Of a DNA stretch of 46,428 nucleotides, positions 7,692 to 17,317 are shown piece by piece. Location: contig NZ_JAHQCW010000046.1 of the NCBI RefSeq assembly GCF_019042275.1, positions 1 to 46,428 on the forward strand, read 5' to 3'. Position 1 is the stretch's first letter; the number at the start of each line of letters is the position of its first letter. This DNA is from Diplocloster agilis (GTDB lineage: Bacteria > Bacillota > Clostridia > Lachnospirales > Lachnospiraceae). Below the pieces are notes generated by a model that was not told the origin of the DNA, made no database searches, and was given only the letters and a program-made list of their open reading frames with translations. Position numbers and translations under genes: made by a program.

Positions 7692-9200
7692 ATGGGAGAA
7701 GATGCCGTATCTATGAGAGGGATATCCAAGCGTTTTGGAAATGTGGCTGCGGTAGACCGGACGGATTTTCATATCAAAAAAGGAGAAATCCATGTGCTTC
7801 TGGGAGAAAATGGAGCAGGAAAAACAACTTTAATGAAAATGTTATATGGAATGATCCAACCGGATGAAGGTGAAATTTTTATTAATGGCAGCCTGGCTAA
7901 TATCCGTTCTTCCAAAGATGCCATTGGTTACGGGATTAACATGGTACACCAGCATTTTATGCTGGCCGGTTACCTGACTGTAGCGGAGAACGTAGTGGCC
8001 GGCTGGGAACCGGATAACACCAGGGTGTTCAGCTATAAGAATGCAGTTGAAACGGTGAGAAGGCTGGGCGGACAATATCATATGGAAGTGAATCCGGAGC
8101 GAAGAGTACAGGAATTATCGGTTGGAAATCAACAACGGGTGGAAATCCTTAAGGCACTGTACAGAGAAGCGGAGATATTGATTATGGATGAACCCACCGC
8201 GGTTTTGACACCGCAGGAGTCGGATGAACTGTTCAACGTCCTGCGCAGACTGAAGCAGGAAGGCAAAAGTATAATTTTAATAACGCATAAGTTAAAAGAA
8301 ACGCTTCAAATAGCGGACCGCATTTCCGTCCTGCGAGATGGAAAAATTACCGCGTATGGAATCGATCCTGAAAAGACGGATCAGGAAGAACTGGCCGCGT
8401 TGATGGTTGGGAGAAATGTGGAATTACATATTCAGAGAAGAAGCAAAAAGATAGGAAAAACCGTCTATCAGATATCGAACCTGTCACTTGGAGAAAACGG
8501 AGGGCATAAGCTGGACCAGATAGATCTTTCCTTGCGCAAAGGCGAAATCCTGGGGCTTGCGGGAATCGAAGGCAACGGTCAGACAGAACTGATCGAAGTA
8601 CTGTGCGGCCTTAGAAAGCCGGGCACAGGTTCTCTAATCCTGAACGGGAGGAAAATGAACAGCCAGGCTAGAGAATTCCTTGGCAACGGAATCGGGCATA
8701 TTCCGGAAGACCGAACTACCAGAGGACTTGTATTATCCATGAGTATTGAGGAAAATCTGATGCTGGGCTACCATCATCAAAGCGAGTTCCAGAAATGGGG
8801 AATTCTCAGAAAGAAAAATAATCGGTTAATAGCAGAACGACTGATAAAAGAGTATGGGGTGAAAGCCCGGGATGGCAGGCTCCCCGTGTCGGCACTGTCC
8901 GGAGGGAATCAGCAAAAGGTTGTAATTGCCAGAGTACTGCATCAGGATCCCGATGTACTGATTGCGGCACAGCCTACCAGGGGAGTGGATGTCGGGGCGA
9001 TGGAATACATACACCACATGCTTTTGGAGTTAAGGGATAAAGGAAAAGCGATCCTGCTTATATCGGCGGATCTGGATGAAATCCGAAGTCTTTCCGACCG
9101 GATAGCCGTGATTTATGAGGGCAGGATCGTATCGGAAAAGATGTCCGATGCATACACGGAGACGGAACTGGGTCTGCTAATGGCAGGGGGAACGCAGTAA
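7692..9200 (+). CDS. Nucleoside ABC transporter ATPase (two-domain)
   Basis: 502 aa from ATG 7692, chosen because GGAAAGGGG lies about nine bases upstream and the sequence then aligns with the family; a longer frame from 7644 would add 16 residues. Tandem ABC domains: the first has Walker A GENGAGKTT, signature LSVGNQQR and Walker B ILIMDEPTAVLTP; the second has the family's altered Walker A (GIEGNGQTE), signature LSGGNQQK and IAAQPTRGVD in place of the usual Walker B. This is the pattern of NupO/YufO-type ATPases, where one half hydrolyses ATP and the other is mainly structural. It powers the permeases that follow. Confidence 0.93.
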   Translation: MGEDAVSMRGISKRFGNVAAVDRTDFHIKKGEIHVLLGENGAGKTTLMKMLYGMIQPDEGEIFINGSLANIRSSKDAIGYGINMVHQHFMLAGYLTVAENVVAGWEPDNTRVFSYKNAVETVRRLGGQYHMEVNPERRVQELSVGNQQRVEILKALYREAEILIMDEPTAVLTPQESDELFNVLRRLKQEGKSIILITHKLKETLQIADRISVLRDGKITAYGIDPEKTDQEELAALMVGRNVELHIQRRSKKIGKTVYQISNLSLGENGGHKLDQIDLSLRKGEILGLAGIEGNGQTELIEVLCGLRKPGTGSLILNGRKMNSQAREFLGNGIGHIPEDRTTRGLVLSMSIEENLMLGYHHQSEFQKWGILRKKNNRLIAERLIKEYGVKARDGRLPVSALSGGNQQKVVIARVLHQDPDVLIAAQPTRGVDVGAMEYIHHMLLELRDKGKAILLISADLDEIRSLSDRIAVIYEGRIVSEKMSDAYTETELGLLMAGGTQ

Positions 9201-9220
9201 ATGTGCGTCTGGAGGAAAAA

Positions 9221-10297
9221 ATGAATAGGAAAATAAAGGTAAAAAACGGAATGCAGGCGTTGGTTTCGCTGCTTATGGCTTTTGTGGTAAGCGGGATTCT
9301 TATGGCGATTTGCGGATATCAGCCTTTTTTGATATTTGGAGCGATCATAAGCGGCGCATTTGGTTCAAATAGTGCAATTGTCCAGACAATGATTCAAGCT
9401 ACCCCGCTGATTTTTTCAGGTCTGGCATATATATTTGCTTCGAAGGCAGGGATGTTTAATCTGGGAATGGAAGGGCAGATCTATATGGGAGGAATCGCCG
9501 CGGCGGCCATAGGAGGGATGAACCTCGGTTTGCCGGCGCCAGTGCATATCGGTTTAACGTTATGTGCAGGAATGATTGCGGGGGGATTATTCGGCGCTCT
9601 GGCCGGAGTCATGAAAGCCTGCTTCGGGGCAAATGAAGTGATTTCCACGTTGATGCTGAACTTTGTGGCAATAAATTTAACCAGCTATTTGGTCAATTAT
9701 CCGTTGAAAGCGCCGGGACCGGTAGCACAGACGCAGAATGTTATGCCATCGGCTATGCTGCCAAAGCTGTCTGCCCATAGTCAGTTGTCAGCGGCTATCC
9801 TCTTGGCTGTTTTTACGGCTTTCGCAGTAAGATACTTTCTGGGAAGAACCGCAAAGGGATTTGATATCACGGTAACCGGCAGTAATAGGAAAGCCGCGCA
9901 GACGGCCGGCGTACGTATCCGGCGGATCCTTATTTTAGCTATGTTTGTGAGTGGTGCCATAGCCGGAATCGGAGGCGCATGCCATATAACCGGAGTGGAC
10001 CGAAGGTTTGTGGACGGTTTTTCCGCAGGATATGGTTTTGACGGGATTGCAGTTGCTGCCCTGGCATCCAACCGGCCGCTTATGGTACTGGTCTCATCCA
10101 TTATTTTTGGAGCGCTGAGGGCAGGGGCGCTGCGACTGAATATGACGACCAATCTTCCAACAGATTTTATATCGGTGATACAGGCTTTGGTTGTGATTTT
10201 TGTAGCAGCACCAATGTTGGTGGAAGATTTAAAGAGCAGTGGTTATAAACTGGCCGGAAGATTAACCGGCAGAAGGAAGGAGGCGAAGGAACAATGA
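9221..10297 (+). CDS. Nucleoside ABC transporter permease 1
   Basis: 358 aa from ATG 9221, preceded by GGAGG at 9211-9215. BPD_transp_2 family permease with about nine hydrophobic segments and the conserved cytoplasmic stretch GMFNLGMEGQIYMGG around residue 75 and GANEVISTLMLNFVA around 135. The larger of the two permeases, matching NupP/YufP. It overlaps the next gene by four bases (ATGA). Confidence 0.92.
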   Translation: MNRKIKVKNGMQALVSLLMAFVVSGILMAICGYQPFLIFGAIISGAFGSNSAIVQTMIQATPLIFSGLAYIFASKAGMFNLGMEGQIYMGGIAAAAIGGMNLGLPAPVHIGLTLCAGMIAGGLFGALAGVMKACFGANEVISTLMLNFVAINLTSYLVNYPLKAPGPVAQTQNVMPSAMLPKLSAHSQLSAAILLAVFTAFAVRYFLGRTAKGFDITVTGSNRKAAQTAGVRIRRILILAMFVSGAIAGIGGACHITGVDRRFVDGFSAGYGFDGIAVAALASNRPLMVLVSSIIFGALRAGALRLNMTTNLPTDFISVIQALVVIFVAAPMLVEDLKSSGYKLAGRLTGRRKEAKEQ

Positions 10298-11157
10298 ATA
10301 TAGAGACGATATGGATCTCGACGATTCGTATGTCAATACCATTGACCCTGGCTGCTACCGGAAGTATCTTCTGTGAACGTGCGGGAATTATCTCTCTTGT
10401 TTTGGAAGGAATGATGCTGTCGGGAGCATTTGCGGCTGTCTGCGGTTCTTATTATACAGGAAGTGCTCTGGCTGGGGTATTGTGCGGCATTCTGGCAGGA
10501 ACTCTGATCGGATTGCTGCATGGGATACTGTCTTTGCGGTACAAAGTGAATCAAGTAATCAGCGGAGTGGGGCTGAATCTGCTAGTCACGGCTGTTACGA
10601 CATTGTCCATGCAGTTACTCTGGGGAAATAGAGGCAATTCCCCACAGGTGCAGGGGATTCCCCACTTCACCGGGGTCCTGAGCGGACAGTCGGTGATGAC
10701 GTTTATTACTTTAGCCCTGACCGCTGGAGCCTGGTTCGTGATGATGAAAACCCGGTACGGACTGCGGCTCCGTCTGACAGGAGAAAGCCCTGAGGCGGCA
10801 CAGACGCTGGGACTTCCGGTACAAAAACTCAAATATTCCGGTGTTCTGGTCTGCGGGGCGTTTTGCGGACTGGCGGGAGCTTATTTAAGCCTTGACCATC
10901 TGAACTTATTTGTGCGGGAGATGACAGCGGGGAGAGGATACATTGCTTATGTGGTGGCTATATTCGGCAGATATCACCCGGTGGGGGCTCTGCTGGGAGC
11001 TCTGTTTTTTGGATTTTTTGACGCTTTTCAGATCAGCCTTCAAGGAAAGGGCCTGCCTCCGCAGCTCTTCGTGGTGCTGCCCTATGTGGTAACTATTTTG
11101 ATCATTACTTTTGCAGTAAAGAATATCCGGCAGCCGGACGGACTGGGTAAACTTTAG
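10294..11157 (+). CDS. Nucleoside ABC transporter permease 2
   Basis: 287 aa, about eight membrane segments, BPD_transp_2 family. It carries ERAGIISLVLEGMMLSGAF near the start and YKVNQVISGVGLNLL around residue 88, the counterparts of the EVIxTLMLN stretch in permease 1. The shorter partner, matching NupQ/YufQ. Start ATG 10294 overlaps the previous stop; the ribosome site is GGAGGCGAAGG. The last gene of the transporter set proper. Confidence 0.92.
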   Translation: MNIETIWISTIRMSIPLTLAATGSIFCERAGIISLVLEGMMLSGAFAAVCGSYYTGSALAGVLCGILAGTLIGLLHGILSLRYKVNQVISGVGLNLLVTAVTTLSMQLLWGNRGNSPQVQGIPHFTGVLSGQSVMTFITLALTAGAWFVMMKTRYGLRLRLTGESPEAAQTLGLPVQKLKYSGVLVCGAFCGLAGAYLSLDHLNLFVREMTAGRGYIAYVVAIFGRYHPVGALLGALFFGFFDAFQISLQGKGLPPQLFVVLPYVVTILIITFAVKNIRQPDGLGKL

Positions 11158-11231
11158 AACTCATCTTTGAGTCGCCTGTGCATCGCTGCTCAGGCCGGTT
11201 TGACAATAAAAGAATGGAGGAATTATAATAA

Positions 11232-11399
11232 ATGTATCAAATTATAGAACGGTGCAACGGATGCGGTGAATGTGTGTATGAATGCCATACCGGAGCGATA
11301 CAGGAGAAGAACGGAGCTTATTTGATCATTCCGGATAACTGTGTTGATTGTGAAGCTTGTATGGATTTTTGTCCGGAAGAAGCCATTGTGAAACTCTGA
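11232..11399 (+). CDS. Small 2[4Fe-4S] ferredoxin
   Basis: A 55-aa frame: MYQIIERCNGCGECVYEC at the start and NCVDCEACMDFCPEEAIV near the end. It has two CxxCxxCxxxC clusters (C8, C11, C14, C18 and C37, C40, C43, C47), the classic bacterial ferredoxin pattern for two [4Fe-4S] clusters; the first lacks the usual proline after its fourth cysteine. GGAGG lies 11 bases before ATG 11232. It sits between the permease and the sensor kinase, and could feed electrons to the FAD oxidoreductase at 15335; that partnership is inference from proximity. Confidence 0.85.
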   Translation: MYQIIERCNGCGECVYECHTGAIQEKNGAYLIIPDNCVDCEACMDFCPEEAIVKL

Positions 11400-11468
11400 A
11401 AGACCGGAGATAAAGCGAATGTGATGTCTGGAGAAATAAGCTAAGCCCGTCAGAAGGAAAGAGAAGAT

Positions 11469-13211
11469 ATGTTGAAGAATGTCAGTATTAAAATAAAATT
11501 GAGCCTGGTTTTATTCGCAATGATGGCAGCGGTGGCTCTGATCAGCGGTATTTTTGTATACCGCTATACGCAGGATGCCGCCGTCAGGGAGCTGTATACG
11601 ATGAACCGGACGGTTCTGAAGCAGATATCTAAAAATGCGGGGATGCTTTTTTCAACGGTTAAGGCGGCCAGCGACCGGCTAGTGTATGACAGTAATCTCA
11701 ATGAGATACTAAATAAAGAGCCGTCTGGCCTGCAGAGCGAGGAATACCGGGACAAGGATGCGCAGGCAGTTCAGTTCCTGTCAGATCTCAGCTGGTCCCA
11801 CAGCCAGTTCTCCGTTAGGTTTGACATCTATGTGCGGGGAAAGAACGGTTATGTCTGCTCCACCGATTCCTCCAAGAATTACGAATGGAACCTGCAGGAA
11901 GACGGGCCATACTACAAAGCGCTCTCAGAAGGGACGCAGGAGCCGGTTCTGGTGGATACCTTTGAGGAACCAAATGGGATTGGGGCTTATCACTATATAT
12001 TCCAGGTCGTTCGCAATATCAATGATCTGATCACCGGCGAGACGATCGGGTTAGCCGTTATAAATGTCAGTGAAAAACTGTTGTATGATACTTTTTCCGA
12101 TATGAATGTGTCGGATCGTACGGTCCGGATGGTGAACAAAGAAGGGAAAATACTCTCATGCCAGGATAAACGGGAGATTGGCCAGATCTTCGAAGACTGG
12201 GATAATTCCTATACGACCGGTGATGGTTACCGTATTATAGAGAAAGCAGGCGAAGATTATCTCATAGTGGCAAGTCCGATCCCTAATACGCAGTGGTTTC
12301 TGCTGGACGAGATTCCTCAGGAGATTATCCTTCACCCGATGGATACGGTCAGGCTGTTTCTGTTGTTATTTTTTTTGATGCTGATACTAGCGATACTGGG
12401 TATCGCACTGGCAGCATCCCATATGCTGACCAGGCCAATTCTGAATATTCGGTATAAGATGGGACAGGTCATGGAAGGAAACTTAAACGCCCGTACAACG
12501 GTGACAGGGCGGGATGAGATCGGGCAGCTGGGAGTGTCATTCAACGCCATGGTTTCCAGGCTGGAGGATCTGTTAGCTTCTATAAAAGAGGAGGAACAGC
12601 TGAAAAGAAAAGCGGAACTGGATTTTCTGCGCGCACAGATTAATCCCCATTTTATTTACAATACCCTGTCCTCCATCCGCTGCCTGGTAGCTATGGAGGA
12701 GACTCAAGAAGCGGAGCGGATGATATATCAGTTTACAAAGCTTCTGCGCAATACACTATCGAGAACTGATGAATTCACCACAGTGGATCAGGAGAGGAAA
12801 GTCCTGGAAATCTACGGAGAGTTGCAGCAGATCCGGTATCCTGAGAGTTTCTGCCTGTCTTTTGACATCGAAGATGCGGTTCGGGAATGCCTGATTCCTG
12901 CATTTGTGCTGCAGCCTATAGTGGAAAATGCTATTTTTCACGGTATGGAAGGGGAAAAGAAAATTTGCAGGATCCGGGTACGGGCATTTGGGGAGCAGGA
13001 AACATTAAAGATCGTTGTGGAGGATGACGGCCAGGGAATGCCGGAAGAGACCGCGAAAGGAATCCTGGATGGAGCCGGAAAAATGAGTCGGATCGGGTTG
13101 AAAAATGTGCATGAGCGGCTTCAACTGGTCTACGGATCCGACTACGGCATCCGAATTAAGAGCCGTGAGGGCTGGGGAACAAGAATCACACTGGTTATGA
13201 AGAAACTGTAG
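11469..13211 (+). CDS. YesM-like sensor histidine kinase
   Basis: 580 aa membrane kinase. One transmembrane helix at residues 10-30, an extracellular dCache-like sensor to about 280, a second helix at about 295-318, HAMP domain to about 375 (GNLNARTTVTGRDEIGQLG), then the His_kinase domain with INPHFIYNTL, the phosphorylated histidine being H394. The HATPase_c domain has IVENAIFHG (N box) and DDGQGMPE (G1). Such kinases pair with AraC-type regulators in carbohydrate uptake loci. It is followed after nine bases by the regulator. Ligand unknown; a nucleoside or its sugar is the likely signal from context. Confidence 0.92.
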   Translation: MLKNVSIKIKLSLVLFAMMAAVALISGIFVYRYTQDAAVRELYTMNRTVLKQISKNAGMLFSTVKAASDRLVYDSNLNEILNKEPSGLQSEEYRDKDAQAVQFLSDLSWSHSQFSVRFDIYVRGKNGYVCSTDSSKNYEWNLQEDGPYYKALSEGTQEPVLVDTFEEPNGIGAYHYIFQVVRNINDLITGETIGLAVINVSEKLLYDTFSDMNVSDRTVRMVNKEGKILSCQDKREIGQIFEDWDNSYTTGDGYRIIEKAGEDYLIVASPIPNTQWFLLDEIPQEIILHPMDTVRLFLLLFFLMLILAILGIALAASHMLTRPILNIRYKMGQVMEGNLNARTTVTGRDEIGQLGVSFNAMVSRLEDLLASIKEEEQLKRKAELDFLRAQINPHFIYNTLSSIRCLVAMEETQEAERMIYQFTKLLRNTLSRTDEFTTVDQERKVLEIYGELQQIRYPESFCLSFDIEDAVRECLIPAFVLQPIVENAIFHGMEGEKKICRIRVRAFGEQETLKIVVEDDGQGMPEETAKGILDGAGKMSRIGLKNVHERLQLVYGSDYGIRIKSREGWGTRITLVMKKL

Positions 13212-13220
13212 GAGGAAGCA

Positions 13221-14675
13221 TTGCGTATGAAAATCATGGTAGTGGATGATGAAGCGCCTATCCGGCGTTGGTTTAGCTCAACGATTCAGAAGCTGTCGGA
13301 TGAATACCAGGTTACGGGAAGCTATGCGCTGGCAAAAGAGGCTCTGGCTGCGATCCAAGAGGATATACCGGATGTGGTGATTACGGATATACGGATGCCG
13401 GGCATGGATGGCATTGAGCTTATGAAGTATGTCCGGCAGCGCTGGCCGGAAATTGAATTTGTAATCCTGACGAATTACGCAGAGTTTTCATATGCCAAAC
13501 AGGCGGTAGCCTATGGTGCGGTTCAGTATTTTCTTAAATCAGAAGTCAGTGAAAGTGAGATCCGGGATGTACTGCACAAAATAAGTACCGGCATGGAGTA
13601 TAAAAAACAGGGGAATCGCGCATACCTGGCACCGGAGGTCAATGAAAGAGACTGGCAGCAGACGGCAAAGGGTTGGGGGATGGAGAGGGACGCGATATGT
13701 GCAGTGTTTGCTTTTCGAAATTTCGGCGGAAATATCAGGCAACTGTTAGACCAGGCTTCTGCCCTATATGAAAATGCCAGGACTTTTCGAAATCAGGGGA
13801 TTTTATTTTTATTTATGTGGAACAATCAGGGATCCATGATTGGTTATGGGCGGATGACAGAACTGGCGGCATGTGTCCGGGAAAAAGAAAAACAGAGTGA
13901 TTTATCCGTGGGAATAGCGATTGGACCAGGAAACATTCAAAGTGCATGGCAGGTAATAAAACAAGCGAAACATGCGCTTGCTTATCGGTTTTTTAAACCG
14001 GATGCAGGGGTATACCGCTATGATCAGTTGAAGCGGCAGGGAACGTGCAGGATAGAAGAGATACGGAAGGAGTATAGAGGCGTTCTGGAGTGCATGGCTT
14101 GTTGGAGCTATCGAAAATTGCGGGAAAAGACGGACTTATTTTTGAAAAAGGCAGGTCTGATCCAACCGGACGAGATCGAAGGCAGCATAGATATCTGCAA
14201 ACGCCTGACACTGCTATTGGAGGAAAAAGGATTTCAGAAGAATCCAGACAATTCTGCCCAGGTGGATCTAAGCACCAGGGAATTAGATGATATAGGGGAA
14301 TGCCGGCAATTATGTATGGATTTTATTGCGCTAATGGAGGAGGCCGACGCGCCCTCGAACATAAAAGCTGTGAGGGAAGCGGTTCGATATATACAGGATC
14401 ATTATCGGGAGGATATCTCCTTATCGGATATGGCAAAGCTGTCCTGCCTGTCACCGGAATATTTCTGCAGGCTTTTTAAAGAAGAGACAAAAGAAACTTT
14501 CGGGGTATATCTGATGAGTTATCGTCTGAAGCGTGCCCGGGAGCTGTTAAGAACAACGGATATGAAAATAAACGCAGTCGCTGCCCAGGTAGGATATTCC
14601 ACGGCAGGATATTTTTCCAAAATATATAAAAAATATTTTGGGATCACTCCGGAACAGGAAAAAATAAAAAAATAG
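13221..14675 (+). CDS. YesN-like response regulator with AraC DNA-binding domain
   Basis: 484 aa from TTG 13221, with AGGAGGA right before it; ATG 13227 is an alternative. Receiver domain residues 3-120 with acidic pair D9/D10, phosphorylation site D56 (VVITDIRMPGMDG) and conserved lysine in YFLKSEVS. A middle region of about 250 residues resembles the linker of YesN-type proteins. Two helix-turn-helix units of the AraC family end the protein (DISLSDMAKLSCLSPEYFCRLF and INAVAAQVGYSTAGYFSKIYKK). It presumably activates the transporter and catabolic genes on both sides. Terminator follows directly. Confidence 0.93.
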   Translation: MRMKIMVVDDEAPIRRWFSSTIQKLSDEYQVTGSYALAKEALAAIQEDIPDVVITDIRMPGMDGIELMKYVRQRWPEIEFVILTNYAEFSYAKQAVAYGAVQYFLKSEVSESEIRDVLHKISTGMEYKKQGNRAYLAPEVNERDWQQTAKGWGMERDAICAVFAFRNFGGNIRQLLDQASALYENARTFRNQGILFLFMWNNQGSMIGYGRMTELAACVREKEKQSDLSVGIAIGPGNIQSAWQVIKQAKHALAYRFFKPDAGVYRYDQLKRQGTCRIEEIRKEYRGVLECMACWSYRKLREKTDLFLKKAGLIQPDEIEGSIDICKRLTLLLEEKGFQKNPDNSAQVDLSTRELDDIGECRQLCMDFIALMEEADAPSNIKAVREAVRYIQDHYREDISLSDMAKLSCLSPEYFCRLFKEETKETFGVYLMSYRLKRARELLRTTDMKINAVAAQVGYSTAGYFSKIYKKYFGITPEQEKIKK

Positions 14676-14680
14676 TTAAG

Positions 14681-14729
14681 AGATTTCCATTGTCCCCAGA
14701 CCGTTGGCTGGCAATGGGAATCTTTTTTT
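14681..14729 (+). terminator. Terminator after the AraC-type regulator
   Basis: AGATTTCCATTG (14681-14692) pairs with CAATGGGAATCT (14712-14723) with one G-T pair, and a seven-T run follows. It divides the transport/regulation genes from the catabolic genes. Confidence 0.92.
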
Positions 14730-14900
14730 GATAAAACATGCTTCTGATGAAAAAATGTCAAAATTGTTATATTTGTTATCAAATTACTATATTCATCCAG
14801 CGATTATATATATCTATAATAAAGTAGCAGGGATCAGGCAGCAGATATTTAGAAGAAATAGGAGAAGCAAAACAGTAATAATGGAAAAGGGAGGTTCTAT

Positions 14901-15350
14901 ATGGAGACGGAAGAATTGGCATTGGCGGCGTGTAAGGCAAGAAAGATGAGTTACGCCCCTTATTCCGGCTTTACGGTGGGAGCAGCATTGCTGTGCAGTG
15001 ACGGAAGCGTATACTTGGGGTGTAATATTGAAAATGCCGCGTATGGACCAACTATATGCGCGGAGCGTACTGCAATTTTTAAAGCGATCAGTGATGGTAA
15101 ACGGGATTTTGTGGGTCTTGCCCTGACGGGGGGGAGTAAGGACCAGCAGCCGGAACATTTTCTGACGCCCTGCGGGGTGTGTCGGCAGGTACTGGCGGAA
15201 TTCTGCGAAAATGATTTTTGGGTGTTATCTGTGAAAAATGACGCGGAATACATGCGTTATGTACTGGGCGAACTGTTGCCGGTGAGTTTTCGACCGGAAA
15301 ACATGAGAAATAAAATGGGAGAAGGAGGAAGAACATGGAGCGGATTATAG
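14901..15350 (+). CDS. cdd: Cytidine deaminase
   Basis: Hydrolyses cytidine or deoxycytidine to uridine or deoxyuridine plus ammonia. Zinc site residues are C53 and E55 (TICAERTA) and C91, C94 (TPCGVCRQ), the homotetrameric type. Amino end SYAPYSGFTVGAAL and CNIENAAYGPT are the substrate loops. The core is a normal 130 aa; about 15 extra residues at the end overlap the next gene by 16 bases. Start ATG 14901 follows AAGGGAGG. A TATAAT at 14815-14820 may be the -10 box of its promoter, but no good -35 is visible. It begins the catabolic half of the island. Confidence 0.95.
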   Translation: METEELALAACKARKMSYAPYSGFTVGAALLCSDGSVYLGCNIENAAYGPTICAERTAIFKAISDGKRDFVGLALTGGSKDQQPEHFLTPCGVCRQVLAEFCENDFWVLSVKNDAEYMRYVLGELLPVSFRPENMRNKMGEGGRTWSGL

Positions 15351-16540
15351 AAGAACAGAGGGTCACACCGATCGTGGAGGCATATGATGTGGCAGTGATC
15401 GGAGGCGGCATCGCCGGAGTGGCTGCGGCCCTGGCCGCGGCAAGGAATGGAGCGAAGACTTGTCTGATCGACAAAGAGACCTGTCTGGGAGGACTGGCAA
15501 CCCTCGGACTGGTAGTTGTGTATCTCCCGCTATGCGATGGAATGGGAAACCAGGTTATCGGAGGAATCGCAGAGGAACTGATGAAAAATTCTGTACGTTA
15601 CGGGCCCGGACAGATACCGCCCTGCTGGAGAACAGATGGGAATCCGGAACGCAGAAAAAAGCAGAGATACCGTCTTCGTTTTAACGCCGCCTCCTTCATG
15701 ATTTCACTGGAAGAGCTTCTGGTAGAAAATGGGGTAGATCTTATGTATGACTGTCGATTTTGCGGGGTTTACAGACGCGGTCGGCAGATAGAGGCGGTGA
15801 TACTGGAAACCAAGGAAGGACGTATCGGGGTGGAGTGCGGTTCCGTGGTAGATGCAACGGGAGATGCGGACGTGTGTTGGATGGCAGGTGAACGGACGGA
15901 AACTTATGAAAGAAATATAAGGACCGCCTGGTATTTTTCTTATAATCAGGAGGAAGTAAAGCTCCACCAACTTACAGACAGCATGTACCAGATTCAGGCA
16001 GGGCAGCCGCTTTATCGGGGGATTGGGATCAAAGAAGCGGCGCGTCATAATTATGATGGAAGGCAGATGATTAAGGAACACGTTAAAGAAACAAACCTTT
16101 CGGCGGAAAAGAAGGTATATCCGTTCCTGATCCCTGCTTGTACGGAATTTTTAATGACAAGAAGGCTGAAATCAAGTTTTGAGCTGGATGTCTCTCACGA
16201 AAGGTATTGGTTCCCGGATACAGTGGCTATGGCCGGAGATTGGCGTAAAAAAGGCCCCGTTTATTGTATTCCATTGTCCAGCCTTACCGCTACAAAAAGC
16301 GGGAATCTGATTAGTGCTGGAAGATGTATATCCACCACAAATCAGATGTGGGACATTACCAGAGTCATCCCGGTATGTGCAGTAACCGGGGAGGCCGCCG
16401 GGACAGCGGCGGCGATACTGGTGAAACAAAAGAAAGCCTCATTCTCAGAACTGAATGTGGAGCTTCTTCAGAATACGATTCGTGACCAGGGAGGGATTCT
16501 AAAACCGGATTTGACCAAGAAAGGGGAGAAAAGATTTTGA
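15335..16540 (+). CDS. FAD-dependent oxidoreductase (FAD_oxidored family)
   Basis: 401 aa. The dinucleotide-binding motif [21 protein letters not shown] lies at residues 19-39, with an acidic end of the second strand (LIDKE). GGLATLG follows, as in FAD_oxidored (Pfam 12831) proteins, and the carboxyl end has the FAD-ribityl site GRCIS...[21 protein letters not shown]. The family is broad and substrates are mostly unknown. Overlap with cdd and a 4-base overlap with the phosphorylase show co-translation. It could act on the base or sugar released by the neighbouring enzymes, using the small ferredoxin upstream, but nothing in the sequence fixes the reaction. Confidence 0.8.
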   Translation: MERIIEEQRVTPIVEAYDVAVIGGGIAGVAAALAAARNGAKTCLIDKETCLGGLATLGLVVVYLPLCDGMGNQVIGGIAEELMKNSVRYGPGQIPPCWRTDGNPERRKKQRYRLRFNAASFMISLEELLVENGVDLMYDCRFCGVYRRGRQIEAVILETKEGRIGVECGSVVDATGDADVCWMAGERTETYERNIRTAWYFSYNQEEVKLHQLTDSMYQIQAGQPLYRGIGIKEAARHNYDGRQMIKEHVKETNLSAEKKVYPFLIPACTEFLMTRRLKSSFELDVSHERYWFPDTVAMAGDWRKKGPVYCIPLSSLTATKSGNLISAGRCISTTNQMWDITRVIPVCAVTGEAAGTAAAILVKQKKASFSELNVELLQNTIRDQGGILKPDLTKKGEKRF

Positions 16541-17316
16541 ATTATGCGAAAAATGGATTACAGTACCATATTGAATTAAAAATAGGAGAGGTAGGAAAAT
16601 ATGTGTTTCTAACCGGAGACCCAAAACGTTGTGAGAAGATTGCCTCTTATCTGGATCAGCCTGAGAAAAAGGCGGATAACCGGGAATACACCACCTATAC
16701 CGGAAAATTAAACGGGGAAACCGTAAGCGTAACTTCCACCGGAATCGGCGGGCCGTCGGCTGTGATTGCGCTGGAAGAATTAGCCAGATGTAAAGCAGAT
16801 ACATTCATCAGGATCGGAACCTGCGGGGGAATGGATCTGAAGGTGAGGGGGGGAGATCTGATCATAGCGTCGGGGGCTGTTCGTATGGAAGGAACCAGCA
16901 AAGAATATGCGCCAGTTGAATTCCCGGCAGTGGCGGATATACAGATTATAGAGGCTCTCCGGGGAGCTGCTGAGGAGCTGGGAATGCGTTCCCATACAGG
17001 AGTTGTGCAATGTAAAGATTCCTTTTACGGGCAGCATGAACCGGAGCGGATGCCCGTAGGTTATGAATTGAGTGATAAGTGGAATGCCTGGCTCAGATGC
17101 GGCTGTCTGGGATCGGAGATGGAATCAGCGGCGCTCTTTGTAGCCGGTTCCTGCCTGCGAGTCCGCGTTGGAACGGTTCTCTTGGCTTTGGCGAATCAAG
17201 AAAGAGAGCGGAACGGTAAATCCAATCCGGTGGTACATGAGATGGACCAGGTAATAGAGACGGCTGTACAGGCAATGTACAGGATTATTGATTTGGACAG
17301 AAGGGAGGATGAGTGA
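16537..17316 (+). CDS. udp: Uridine phosphorylase-type nucleoside phosphorylase
   Basis: 259 aa of the NP-I family (PNP_UDP_1). It splits a nucleoside with phosphate into base and (deoxy)ribose-1-phosphate. Visible motifs: [11 protein letters not shown] for phosphate, RIGTCGGM for phosphate and ribose, and [11 protein letters not shown], whose glutamate holds the ribose hydroxyls. Start TTG 16537 overlaps the preceding stop; AAGGGGAG lies about nine bases before it. Length is normal. Together with cdd it makes a cytidine-to-uridine-to-uracil route; a purine nucleoside specificity cannot be excluded. Confidence 0.88.
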   Translation: MNYAKNGLQYHIELKIGEVGKYVFLTGDPKRCEKIASYLDQPEKKADNREYTTYTGKLNGETVSVTSTGIGGPSAVIALEELARCKADTFIRIGTCGGMDLKVRGGDLIIASGAVRMEGTSKEYAPVEFPAVADIQIIEALRGAAEELGMRSHTGVVQCKDSFYGQHEPERMPVGYELSDKWNAWLRCGCLGSEMESAALFVAGSCLRVRVGTVLLALANQERERNGKSNPVVHEMDQVIETAVQAMYRIIDLDRREDE

Positions 17317-17317
17317 G

